Shown piece by piece: positions 8,225-16,411 of a stretch of DNA of 64,000 nt. Source of the stretch: Oceanobacillus kimchii X50. GTDB taxonomy: Bacteria > Bacillota > Bacilli > Bacillales > Amphibacillaceae. Every line of letters begins with the position of its first letter. The stretch's first letter is position 1. The translations under genes and the position numbers were made by a program. The notes beneath the pieces are model-generated. The model was not told the origin of the DNA, did not search any database, and worked only from the letters and a program-made list of their open reading frames with translations. The stretch lies in the NCBI RefSeq assembly GCF_000340475.1, contig NZ_CM001792.1:2856921-2920920 (forward strand), given 5' to 3'.

Positions 8225-9765
8225 TGAGCCTTAGTATGTATCTAGGTGAAACAGATGATCAAAGGAATAGTATGAACGCAATATGTATTGAGATTATACA
8301 ATCGATGGAACAAACGAAGTCTTCAATATATTCATTTCATAAAGCTTTACTTTTACAGGGGATAACATATACCTCAGCAAAATCTTATCTCATTGATGTG
8401 TACCTCCCTCTAACTCAAGGTATCATCTACCTTTGTGAAGAGCTAATTCGTCAGAATGATAATTATCCAAGCGAATTTCGAGAGCAAGTAGCAACAACGG
8501 ATGTCATTGAACAAGAAGTAATAGAACAAATTCAAGAAATTGATAAAAGTATTGAAGCTTTGCGTGACGCAACAGTTGTACTACCATTTCAAAACATGAT
8601 GATTCAAATTTATATACGAATGAAACAAAAACTCCAAGAGAAACTAGAGAATCTTTATGCGTATAATTCGAGTTCCAGTAGTAACTTTGACACAGCAATA
8701 AGTCTTGCTAAAGCAGTGATGACTGGCCTTCAACAGGTTCAAGATGGGAATGGATTTAACAGCGATAATGGTACCTTTCAAACGAAAGGAATGGATTTAA
8801 GTTGGATTTCCACAATAGATGATATTCATTACACTAGAAAAGCAGAAGAGCACTACGCCGAGTACCTTCAACAATATCCAGAGGATAAAGATAAAGTAAT
8901 TGAAATTATTAAATATGAAGAAACTAATAATCAGTATGTTGATCAAACTAATGATTTTCTCTCTCCTCTTGAAGACAAAGATCAAATTGAAATTAAGTTT
9001 CTCATGTATACCTCTGAAGAACCTTATCGTACAATGTCTTTAAAGTATTTAGACGAAGTGACCATTGCCGATCCTGAGGCTGGTGGTGGGGCATTCTACC
9101 GATCTAGTGATAATAGCATCACAATGGGTAGCATGACAGAGGATCGTACCAATGCCAGAGGTGCATACTTTACTTTTTTTCATGAGCTAGGTCATGCTAT
9201 TGATTATAATCATGGAGTAGAGAATGGTATGGATGGGTTTTACTCGGATCATTACACATCAAATGGTAAGACATTAGCTAATCAAATGCACGGTGATGTA
9301 TCAAACAGAGTACAAAGCGAGATTAACCATAGACTTGATGATTCTAAATATGACCATCTATCTTCGACAGAAAAACAAGCTATAATAAATAATATTACAG
9401 AGGAATTCATTTATGAAGGTCCATCTAGTGTTTCATTAACAGCTGAAGAAGAAACGCTATATGGTGAAGTACAAACACAAATATCCCGTGAATTACAAGC
9501 AGATGAACATAATAACGCATCTGATGTTTATGGTGGTGTAACCGTGAATGAAATAGTTGGCAAATGGGGTCACCACGACAATTCCTATTGGATAGATGAG
9601 AATTCAGAAGAAAGAATCAATGAACCGAATAAAGAAGGGTTTGCAAGTTACTACGCAGCTTACATGCTTGAAGACTCTGAATTCAAAGATCAGCAGTTAA
9701 ATAGTGTTGGTGAATTCTTGCCAAATTCTAAAGAACATATGGATGAAATGCTTAATAACATGTAG
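8224..9765 (+). CDS. LXG polymorphic toxin with C-terminal zinc metallopeptidase module
   Basis: A 513-residue type VII effector. Residues 1 to about 190 form an LXG domain (MSLSMYLGET start, TYTSAKSYLIDVYLPLTQGI, CEELIRQNDNYPSEFR, then TDVIEQEVIEQIQEID). The C-terminal half holds HELGH at residues 320-324 in FFHELGHAIDYNHG, the HExxH zinc site of gluzincins. A candidate third ligand is Glu471 in NKEGFASYYAAYM, a layout like anthrax lethal factor (HEFGH ... EFFAEAF, family M34), but with a longer insertion between the two motifs. The effector would be exported by T7SS and cleave a target in or on a competitor. A lipoprotein gene, the likely immunity gene, follows 16 nt downstream. The LXG and HExxH calls are firm; the target and the M34 link are inference. 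Confidence 0.85.
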   Translation: MSLSMYLGETDDQRNSMNAICIEIIQSMEQTKSSIYSFHKALLLQGITYTSAKSYLIDVYLPLTQGIIYLCEELIRQNDNYPSEFREQVATTDVIEQEVIEQIQEIDKSIEALRDATVVLPFQNMMIQIYIRMKQKLQEKLENLYAYNSSSSSNFDTAISLAKAVMTGLQQVQDGNGFNSDNGTFQTKGMDLSWISTIDDIHYTRKAEEHYAEYLQQYPEDKDKVIEIIKYEETNNQYVDQTNDFLSPLEDKDQIEIKFLMYTSEEPYRTMSLKYLDEVTIADPEAGGGAFYRSSDNSITMGSMTEDRTNARGAYFTFFHELGHAIDYNHGVENGMDGFYSDHYTSNGKTLANQMHGDVSNRVQSEINHRLDDSKYDHLSSTEKQAIINNITEEFIYEGPSSVSLTAEEETLYGEVQTQISRELQADEHNNASDVYGGVTVNEIVGKWGHHDNSYWIDENSEERINEPNKEGFASYYAAYMLEDSEFKDQQLNSVGEFLPNSKEHMDEMLNNM

Positions 9766-9781
9766 TAAAAGGTGGGATCAC

Positions 9782-10402
9782 ATGTCCAAATCTATCAAAT
9801 ATCTACTACTAATCGTAGCCTCTTTTTTCTTAATAAGTTGTCAGCAGTCAGAAGGAACTAGCGGAAACGACAAAACTGATTCAGATACTACAAAAGAACA
9901 AAATAAAGTCGATGAGGGCGAGGATGATAACATGAGTGAAATAGATATCTATGACTTTAAAAACATTGAAAAAGCACCAAAAGCTGCTGAAAAACAACCT
10001 TTAGACAATGTAATCAAAATTTTCTTTGACGAAACAAGTATAGACGATCCTTATCAAGCAATAGCTATTGATATTAAAAATAATGAAATTTATAAAAATC
10101 CTATTATCAGTCGTAGAGGGTTACGTGCACAAGACGGTGTAATCGAAGTGAATAACACTGCTGAAGTTAACAACATATTAGAAAAACACAATGTACAAAA
10201 CTGGGAAGAAGATTATACATTTGAAGATGCTGAAACATATGAAGATGGTTACAGTTGGAGGCTATGGTTACAATATGAAGACGGAACCATTGAGAAACAT
10301 GGTGGAAAAGGTACAGACATAGTTAAACTTACTCCCGATAACTTTACCGCATTTGTAGATGAGCTTAGGGAATTTGAGAAACGAAAAATAGAGGGAAAAT
10401 AA
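9782..10402 (+). CDS. Lipoprotein, probable immunity protein of the LXG metallopeptidase
   Basis: A 206-residue lipoprotein: signal peptide LLLIVASFFLISC with lipobox, a charged low-complexity linker rich in D, E, K and T (to about residue 60), then a compact domain ending YSWRLWLQYEDGTIEKHGG. I chose ATG 9782, 8 nt after AAAGGTGGG. It directly follows the LXG effector, where immunity genes lie, and is closed by a terminator. A lipid-anchored immunity protein fits an effector that is neutralised outside the membrane, as known for the lipoprotein partners of the S. aureus T7SS lipase TslA. Sequence alone does not prove the role. Confidence 0.7.
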   Translation: MSKSIKYLLLIVASFFLISCQQSEGTSGNDKTDSDTTKEQNKVDEGEDDNMSEIDIYDFKNIEKAPKAAEKQPLDNVIKIFFDETSIDDPYQAIAIDIKNNEIYKNPIISRRGLRAQDGVIEVNNTAEVNNILEKHNVQNWEEDYTFEDAETYEDGYSWRLWLQYEDGTIEKHGGKGTDIVKLTPDNFTAFVDELREFEKRKIEGK

Positions 10403-10417
10403 TATAATAAAAATACG

Positions 10418-10453
10418 AAAGATTCTCCTATATGAGAGCTCGTTCGTATTTTT
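10418..10453. terminator. Bidirectional intrinsic terminator
   Basis: AAAATACGAA pairs with TTCGTATTTTT around a 13-nt loop. It closes both the LXG cassette and the converging symporter operon. Confidence 0.8.
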
Positions 10454-10469
10454 ATTTTGACTCCATCAT

Positions 10470-11990
10470 TTACAATACTTGCTGTTGCTCAATTTGTTTA
10501 ACTTTCCTATGACTGTTCATATGTTCTGCCCACAGACTTCCAGCAATCATAACTCCATAGCCAAGCATGGAACTATAAAGCAATGCGGTAAACACATGAT
10601 CTTGAATCCCAAAACCAGTAAGAGTCATAAAGCAGCTTGCACCTACGATTACGGAAGCTATGGCACCAACACGATTTGCTTTTTTCCAAAAATAACTTAG
10701 TGTTAGTGGGGCTACTACTCCACTAATGATCGCCGATGTCCCGAATTGTAGCAGTAATGATAGAGATTCTGGACGGTTGAATGACATATATAACGAAATT
10801 AGTCCGATAATAAATAATGCAATTCGAGCTACTCGGACTGCTTTCCGATCTATTTGCATTACAGATAGATTTTTATTCTTATAAAGAAAAGGAGCGATAA
10901 CTACTTTATAGATATCATTTCCGATACTTGCCGTCATACCAAGATACAAGCTATCTGTAGTCGATAGAATCGCCGAAACCATTCCCATTACAATCAATAC
11001 AATTAGAACCGTTGGGAAATACTCCAATACATATGCTGGGACTGCACTATCGGATGATGTTAATCCTGGTATCAGAACTCTTGCGGCTAAACCAGCGAAC
11101 ACAGAGAATGTAGATAAAAAAAACAGGGTTGCTCCCGCAGATAATGTAAATGTGCGAAGGTCTTCTTTCTTCCCTACAGATAATACTTTATTCATTAATT
11201 GTGGAAGAAGGACGAAACTAAGTAAAAACCATTGAATTGCCATAATGGCGAACCCACTATAAAATGGACTGTCTGCAGCTGTTGGAGCTGTTAAAGCAGG
11301 ATTAGCATTATTTAATTGTCCGGTTAAATTTCCTAAAGTTCCCCATCCTCCCCCGATTGTCCAAAAAAGAGAAAGAAATAAAAGCACGGAAATAACCGAC
11401 ATCACAATACCTTGAATTCCATCTGTAATTAGTTGTGCATATGCTCCACCCATACTAATATATAAAATCGTTAATGTAACTCCAAAAAAGATTCCCCAAT
11501 AATATGGTATTCCTATAATTGTTTCAAACATTGTTGCTAAACCTACGTTTTGGGCAACTATATAGTAGATGTTAAATAGAATTAATAACGCTACAATGAC
11601 TTGTAAAGCTTTACTATTATATCGATTACCTAGCCATTGGGGGAGCGTTAAACTACCTTCATTGTTTTGCCCCTGTTCCCAAAACTTTTTTGTTACAAGT
11701 AATAAGCCAATCCATGTGACTCCAAAACACCCTAAAGTATACCAAAGTACAGGTGTACCATACATATACGCCCATCCAGGCACACCAATAAATAAATTAG
11801 CGCTAGAATAGGTTGCACCAAAGCTAATTCCAATTAGCCATGGACTCACCTTACCTTTAGCAATGGAAAAACCCTTCATTGAACGACTATATTTAGCTCC
11901 TCGCTTACCAAACCAAACAATGAGCAAAAAGTAGCCAAAGAGACACGCTCCGATGATCCACGCAAGAGTCGTTTGATTATCAGTCAGCAT
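10470..11990 (-). CDS. Sodium:solute symporter (SSS family)
   Basis: A 506-residue inner-membrane symporter with about 13 helices. SSS hallmarks are the early FSIAKGKVSPWLIGISFGATYSSA-type region, IYISMGGAYAQLITDGIQ in the middle and MGMVSAILSTTDSLYLGMTA in the sodium-site helix. The substrate cannot be read from sequence. Context is informative: it is the last gene of a minus-strand operon headed by a SAM-I riboswitch, after an AhpD-like protein and a flavin monooxygenase, so uptake of an organosulfur or methionine-related compound is likely (inference). A 35-codon membrane peptide gene overlaps its start by 11 nt. GGAGGAGG lies just before its ATG, inside that small gene. Confidence 0.9.
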   Translation of the reverse strand: MLTDNQTTLAWIIGACLFGYFLLIVWFGKRGAKYSRSMKGFSIAKGKVSPWLIGISFGATYSSANLFIGVPGWAYMYGTPVLWYTLGCFGVTWIGLLLVTKKFWEQGQNNEGSLTLPQWLGNRYNSKALQVIVALLILFNIYYIVAQNVGLATMFETIIGIPYYWGIFFGVTLTILYISMGGAYAQLITDGIQGIVMSVISVLLFLSLFWTIGGGWGTLGNLTGQLNNANPALTAPTAADSPFYSGFAIMAIQWFLLSFVLLPQLMNKVLSVGKKEDLRTFTLSAGATLFFLSTFSVFAGLAARVLIPGLTSSDSAVPAYVLEYFPTVLIVLIVMGMVSAILSTTDSLYLGMTASIGNDIYKVVIAPFLYKNKNLSVMQIDRKAVRVARIALFIIGLISLYMSFNRPESLSLLLQFGTSAIISGVVAPLTLSYFWKKANRVGAIASVIVGASCFMTLTGFGIQDHVFTALLYSSMLGYGVMIAGSLWAEHMNSHRKVKQIEQQQVL

Positions 11991-12087
11991 TCGTGTCCTC
12001 CTCCATTCCTTTTGGGTAGAATTTATTCCAGATAATCAAACCAATTATCCAGAAGACGACAACTCCAATAAAATAATATGTGACCAT
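11980..12087 (-). CDS. 35-residue membrane peptide, probable small partner of the symporter
   Basis: A short gene reading MVTYYFIGVVVFWIIGLIIW, then a basic turn and an acidic tail (NKFYPKGMEEDTNAD). It has one membrane helix and an AAGGAG site 8-9 nt before the ATG. Its stop codon lies inside the symporter gene (11-nt overlap), implying translational coupling. Small single-helix subunits encoded just before a transporter are known for several symporters (for example MetS with the NSS transporter MetP), so a stability or assembly role is a reasonable inference. It is easily missed because of its length. Confidence 0.7.
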   Translation of the reverse strand: MVTYYFIGVVVFWIIGLIIWNKFYPKGMEEDTNAD

Positions 12088-12186
12088 CTGCTATTCACTC
12101 CTTTTCAAACGATTGTAAAATTATAGACCCATGTCAACGGAAGTGGCATGGTTTTAATTTACTAATCTAGTTCACACCTAAAAATA

Positions 12187-13557
12187 TTATGTATGAACCT
12201 TTCTTGGTTGCTTCGCTACATGATTTTCAGCCAATCGCTTTTTCCCTTTACCGAATATATTTTCACGTAATGTATTTCCTTCATACTCCGTACGATAGAT
12301 TCCACGATCTTGTAATATAGGTATTACATGATCTACAAAATCTCTAAATGTATCTGGAGAAGTTGCTAATGCAACATTAAAACCATCTATATCACCTTCA
12401 ACAGCCCACTTTTGTATTTGATCAGCGATCTGTTCTGGAGTACCTACAAACTTTGGACAACCATTTCCAAGTCCATGATTTTTTATTGCTTCACGTAATG
12501 TCCATTTACGATATGGGTCTTTCGTATACAGGTCTAGATTCCCTTGTACTGCTTCTGTTTCAATATCTTCAATATATTGATCTGGATTATACTCTGAAAA
12601 ATCAATTCCTGTATGTCCTGATAGTAAGGATGCCGTACCTTCATAGCTGATATGGTTTACGAAGTCCTCATACTTCGCAATCGCTTCTGCTTCTGTTGAG
12701 CCAACAATTGGTAACATCAATGGGAATATTTTAACGTCATCTGGATTTCTTCCTTTTTCTTGAGCACGTTTCTTAATATCGGAAGAATAATTTTTCAACG
12801 ATTCAATAGATGTTTGCTTTGTAAAAACTGCCTCTGCATGTTTTGCCGCAAAATCTCTTCCCTTTGGTGATGCTCCCGCTTGGAATAATACTGGCGTTCG
12901 TTGCGGCGAGGGTTCAACTAAGTGCGGTCCTGGCACATTAAAAAACTCCCCACTATGATTAATTAAGCGAACTTTCTCTGGGTTAGCAAAAGTATCATTG
13001 GCACGGTCATAAATCACCGCATCCTCATCCCAACTACGCTCCCAAAGTTTGTATACCACATCTAAAAATTCATCCGCTCGATTATAACGCAATTCTTTCG
13101 GTAACCTTTCTGTTAACCCCATATTGACTGCTTCACTTTCCAAATAGGAAGTAACGACATTCCATCCAACTCTTCCTCCTGTTAAATGGTCCAATGTGGA
13201 TAACTGACGTGCTAGTACATAGGGTTGTGCATAGGTAGTAGAAATTGTTGGCGCAAAACCAAGATGCTCGGTAACTGCGGCCATTGCTGTAATAGGAAGT
13301 AAAGGATCATGTGCAGGAAGTTGAACTGCGCCTCTCGTCGCTGCGTCATGGCTTTTCCCATAAACACTGTACGTCCCTAATACATCAGCAATAAATAACG
13401 AGTCAAATTTGCCGCGTTCTAGAATTTGCGCAATTTCCGTCCAGTAACCTAAACGATTATGATTTATTCCATAATCTTTCTCATGTTTCCAAAGCCCCGT
13501 TGAATGAGGGGAAGGTGAATTTTGCACGAATCCATTAAAATGAATTTGTTTTGCCAT
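12187..13557 (-). CDS. FMN-dependent monooxygenase of the NtaA/SnaA/DszA family
   Basis: A 456-residue bacterial-luciferase-like (LLM class) flavin monooxygenase. Family features include the start MAKQIHFNGFVQNSPSPHS, GRVGWNVVTSYLESEAVNMG, the RYNRADEFLDVVYKLWE segment and PVLFQAGASPKGRDFAAKHA. Members use reduced FMN from a separate reductase and O2 to oxidise nitrilotriacetate, EDTA, dibenzothiophene sulfone, alkyl sulfides or N-acetylcysteine-type compounds. It follows the tandem AhpD-like gene by 66 nt, downstream of a SAM-I riboswitch, so a sulfur-scavenging reaction is the best inference. No flavin reductase gene is in the operon. About 100 nt separate it from the symporter pair. Confidence 0.9.
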   Translation of the reverse strand: MAKQIHFNGFVQNSPSPHSTGLWKHEKDYGINHNRLGYWTEIAQILERGKFDSLFIADVLGTYSVYGKSHDAATRGAVQLPAHDPLLPITAMAAVTEHLGFAPTISTTYAQPYVLARQLSTLDHLTGGRVGWNVVTSYLESEAVNMGLTERLPKELRYNRADEFLDVVYKLWERSWDEDAVIYDRANDTFANPEKVRLINHSGEFFNVPGPHLVEPSPQRTPVLFQAGASPKGRDFAAKHAEAVFTKQTSIESLKNYSSDIKKRAQEKGRNPDDVKIFPLMLPIVGSTEAEAIAKYEDFVNHISYEGTASLLSGHTGIDFSEYNPDQYIEDIETEAVQGNLDLYTKDPYRKWTLREAIKNHGLGNGCPKFVGTPEQIADQIQKWAVEGDIDGFNVALATSPDTFRDFVDHVIPILQDRGIYRTEYEGNTLRENIFGKGKKRLAENHVAKQPRKVHT

Positions 13558-13623
13558 ATGCTCAGCTCCTTTTTAGTATCTGAATAAGATAATTACATTA
13601 ATTAACATTGGGAATCTATTAAA

Positions 13624-14292
13624 CTACTCTTCATCGTAAGCATTTAATGCATTGACACTGTGCGCTAATGCAGAACCTGCTTTAAGAGCAACAGCTACAA
13701 AAATAGCTTCTGATAACTCTTCTTTACTGGCTCCAGCTTCCTTTGCATTTTTCGTATGCAAGTCAATACAATAAGCACATCCTGTTGTATGCGCAGAGGC
13801 TACTGCAATCAACTCTTTTTCCTTCAATGTAAGTTTACCTTCTTTTAAAACCGCTCCATCAAATTTCAAGAAAGCTTTGAAAGCATCATCACTTATCTCA
13901 CCAAGTTCTTGTAGTCGTTTAAAGTAGGAAGCTTTATATAACTCATCATCATCATTTCCGTCATATGCATTCAATCCATTTACTGCGTGCGCTAATGAAG
14001 AGCCTGCTTTTAATGTTGTTGCAACAAATATTGCCTCAGTTACTTCTTCTTTATCAGCACCTTGGTTTTTTACGTTTCCTACATGGAGTTCAATACAGTA
14101 TGGACAACCTGTAATGTGAGCAACTGCCACTGCAATTAATTCTTTTTGTTTCACGGAAAGCTTCCCTTCTTCAAGCGCTTTGTTGTTGAAGGCAAAGAAC
14201 GAATTAAATACGCCTGGTGCAAATTCCTTTAATTCTTGGATACGACTGAAATACGATTTTTTATAAAGACTCCCTGTTTTTGTAGTTGGCAT
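13624..14292 (-). CDS. Tandem AhpD-like (carboxymuconolactone decarboxylase family) protein
   Basis: A 222-residue soluble protein made of two near-identical AhpD/CMD domains with a period of 109 residues. Each half has the redox motif: C63-P-Y-C66 with H70, and C172-A-Y-C175 with H179, inside a KELIAVA.AH.TGC.YCI.LH pattern. Single-domain AhpD proteins are disulfide reductases that act as trimers of tandem or single helical repeats. The closeness of the halves suggests a fairly recent internal duplication. It is the first gene after the SAM-I riboswitch and the partner of the flavin monooxygenase; such pairs are common in sulfur-starvation loci, where AhpD may protect from peroxide or reduce sulfur intermediates (inference). 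Confidence 0.9.
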   Translation of the reverse strand: MPTTKTGSLYKKSYFSRIQELKEFAPGVFNSFFAFNNKALEEGKLSVKQKELIAVAVAHITGCPYCIELHVGNVKNQGADKEEVTEAIFVATTLKAGSSLAHAVNGLNAYDGNDDDELYKASYFKRLQELGEISDDAFKAFLKFDGAVLKEGKLTLKEKELIAVASAHTTGCAYCIDLHTKNAKEAGASKEELSEAIFVAVALKAGSALAHSVNALNAYDEE

Positions 14293-14440
14293 AATACACT
14301 CTCTCCTTTTCGTTTTAATAAAAATTTCGATTGCTTGGCTTGTGTAACTATTGCCTCCTAAATAAAGTTAACTTATTGGTTTAGTCATATTTAAAGTCAC
14401 ATTGTTCCAGTTTTTCTTTACACTCCCCTTTTGAAAAAAG

Positions 14441-14469
14441 AAAAAACCCTTCCGATGAGGAAGAGTTTC
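14441..14469 (-). terminator. Attenuator terminator of the SAM-I riboswitch
   Basis: On the minus strand AAACTCTTCC, loop TCATC and GGAAGGGTTT form a 10-bp stem with one G-U pair, followed by a U-run. It lies between the SAM-I aptamer and the first gene, so it is the expression platform that ends transcription when SAM is bound. Confidence 0.85.
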
Positions 14470-14492
14470 ATTTAGTGGGCATAAACACTTTT

Positions 14493-14597
14493 CTCATCTA
14501 TCAAGCATAAGCTTGCTGGAATGAGCACCATGTTACTTAACTGTAACTGGTTGCTGCGGGATCAACGGACCAGGTTCCTCCCCCGACTCTTGATAAG
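14493..14597 (-). ncRNA. SAM-I (S-box) riboswitch aptamer
   Basis: Read on the minus strand it shows the S-box core in order: CTTATCAAGAG, then GGAGGAACCTGG, CCCGCAGCAACC, GGTGCTCATTCCAGCAAGC, and a closing GATGAG that pairs with CTTATC as P1. These are the conserved SAM-I elements. SAM binding would favour the downstream terminator and switch the operon off, so AhpD, the flavin monooxygenase and the symporter should be expressed when SAM or methionine is scarce. Confidence 0.95.
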
Positions 14598-14632
14598 GAA
14601 AATATTATATAGTTGTGTAAGATTTGTATATT

Positions 14633-14661
14633 AGCATAACGAACCAGCAAATAACTGTCAA
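14633..14661 (-). promoter_or_regulatory. Promoter of the SAM riboswitch operon
   Basis: On the minus strand a consensus TTGACA (14656-14661), 17 nt and TATGCT (14633-14638) lie just upstream of the aptamer. Confidence 0.6.
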
Positions 14662-15024
14662 TAGTTAATTTTCAATTAATTCAATGTAATGAAAAATTTA
14701 AACCAATTGGACTATATTGTATATGTTTTTATTTATTCTGGCTTAGACTTTTATTCGACTTGTGGATTCGGAAGAAATTACATGTTCACCCATTCGACTA
14801 CGTAGACTTTTGTCTGTAACATAGCTACTTTTATGGAACCGTATTACAATGTACCTTCATAATACAATTTAAAACTACCATAACTACCTAGTTTTAATAA
14901 GTTATAATTCTCTATACGTCGCCAGTTCATCTACTAAGTTAACCTAAAATTGTAGTTTAAACCCTTTGCTTTTCGGCTAAACAGAATAACATACTAATAT
15001 TGGCACAATGAAAAGGGTGAAGTT
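14662..15024. other. Gene-free stretch
   Basis: AT-rich DNA between the riboswitch promoter and the next plus-strand gene. I see no ORF, repeat or strong hairpin. It must contain the promoter of the 15025 gene, but no clear match stands out. Confidence 0.4.
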
Positions 15025-16242
15025 ATGACTACATGTTCAACTAGTAGGAGTATTGGTTTAATTTCAGCTCCAGGTTATCCCAACTATATTGCAGCAAAAT
15101 TAAAAGAAGAACTCCCAAATCTACTACAGTTTTACGTAGACGATGATTGCGAATGGGAGGTTCAATATATTGAAGACCCACTTACAGGTACTGGTGAATC
15201 TATTGACATTCTAAAAGCTACTCAAAATAAGAAGAAAAAAAACGACTGGGACTTTGGAATTTGTCTTACAGATTTACCTTTATTCAAAGAAAAACGGCTA
15301 ATTATTGCAGAAGCAAATCAAGACGAAAACATAGCATTAATTAGCATGCCTAGTCTGGGCTCAACAAGGATGATTAAAAGACTACGAGAGTCCATATTAC
15401 AGTTAGTAAACGAAATGTATTATGGCAGCTCTGATGGTGATAGAAAAAAGGCCGAACTTCATCTTCAATCTATGAATGAAGATTATAAAGAATTGAAGAA
15501 TAAAAGTTCAACACGCTTAATCGGAAAACGTTTCTTAGAAAGAATTTCCCCTATTAAACGAGAAACACCTGATGAGCATGAGACGCATGGTGAATGCAAT
15601 ATCGATGTTCGTTTTACTGTTCCACGGAAATGGAGTATTGCTATACGAATCATTTCCGGAATGGTACGAGCCAATCGCCCATGGTCACTCTTTCCAGCAT
15701 TTATGAAAGTAATTATGATTGCATTTACTACCGGAGCATACGCGCTGGTCTTCCCAACACTATGGCAGTTGAGTGATTATTATTCATTACCACGGATGAT
15801 TTTACTAACTTTTATTGCTATTACGTCCATGGTAAGTTGGATTATAGTAGCCCATAAATTGTGGGAACGACCTCAAGATGGTAAAGATGACTATATTCGA
15901 AAATTATATAATGCTACTACCGTTTTTACCTTGCTATCAACTGTATGTTTGTATTATATTATTCTATACGTTTTATTTACTTTTGCTGTTAATATTTTTA
16001 TTCCAGCAGAATTGCTTGAAAATCAAATAAATGAGGAAATTAACTTTACGAGCTATCTGTACATCGCATGGACAGCTACTAGTATTGCAACGATTATAGG
16101 TGCACTTGGCTCTGCCTTAGAGAATGAGGATGTAGTTCTATCTTCGACATACGGTTATCGCCAACGTCAAAGACATAAACAGATTAAAGAACAAAGAGAA
16201 CAAGAAGAAGCAGAAGAAGGTCATAAAAAGACAAGACAGTAA
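15025..16242 (+). CDS. Membrane protein with soluble N-terminal domain, unknown role
   Basis: A 405-residue protein with a soluble N-terminal half (about 1-215) that begins RSIGLISAPGYPNYIAAKLKEEL, followed by four predicted membrane helices (about 230-250, 255-280, 300-330, 345-370) and a highly charged C-terminal tail (RQRQRHKQIKEQREQEEAEE). The N-terminal part includes a possible nucleotide- or sugar-binding alpha/beta fold (KNDWDFGICLTDLPLF). Related proteins in Bacillota are sometimes labelled methylene-tetrahydrofolate dehydrogenase, which this sequence does not support. The start follows AAAAGGGTGA. It is monocistronic. Confidence 0.75.
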   Translation: MTTCSTSRSIGLISAPGYPNYIAAKLKEELPNLLQFYVDDDCEWEVQYIEDPLTGTGESIDILKATQNKKKKNDWDFGICLTDLPLFKEKRLIIAEANQDENIALISMPSLGSTRMIKRLRESILQLVNEMYYGSSDGDRKKAELHLQSMNEDYKELKNKSSTRLIGKRFLERISPIKRETPDEHETHGECNIDVRFTVPRKWSIAIRIISGMVRANRPWSLFPAFMKVIMIAFTTGAYALVFPTLWQLSDYYSLPRMILLTFIAITSMVSWIIVAHKLWERPQDGKDDYIRKLYNATTVFTLLSTVCLYYIILYVLFTFAVNIFIPAELLENQINEEINFTSYLYIAWTATSIATIIGALGSALENEDVVLSSTYGYRQRQRHKQIKEQREQEEAEEGHKKTRQ

Positions 16243-16265
16243 GTAATAATGATTATTAATAATTT

Positions 16266-16295
16266 GCACCTCTAACAACTAACTTGGGGGTGTTT
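16266..16295 (+). terminator. Probable weak intrinsic terminator
   Basis: GCACCTC and GGGGGTGT form a short stem with a G-U pair, followed by TTTTTA, 24 nt after the stop codon. Confidence 0.5.
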
Positions 16296-16411
16296 TTATA
16301 TTGTAAACCTATCTACCTCCGAATTAAAAAAAGAGAGCTTATATGAATAGAGAAGTAAAACTCAAAATAAACCGGTTGAATTTTTTAACGACACGATTTT
16401 ATATTACATTA

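Noticed and set aside
12117..12155. CCATG...CATGG hairpin between the monooxygenase and the micro-peptide as a terminator
   Set aside because: Only a 5-bp stem with a long loop and no T-run on the minus strand, so I do not split the operon there.
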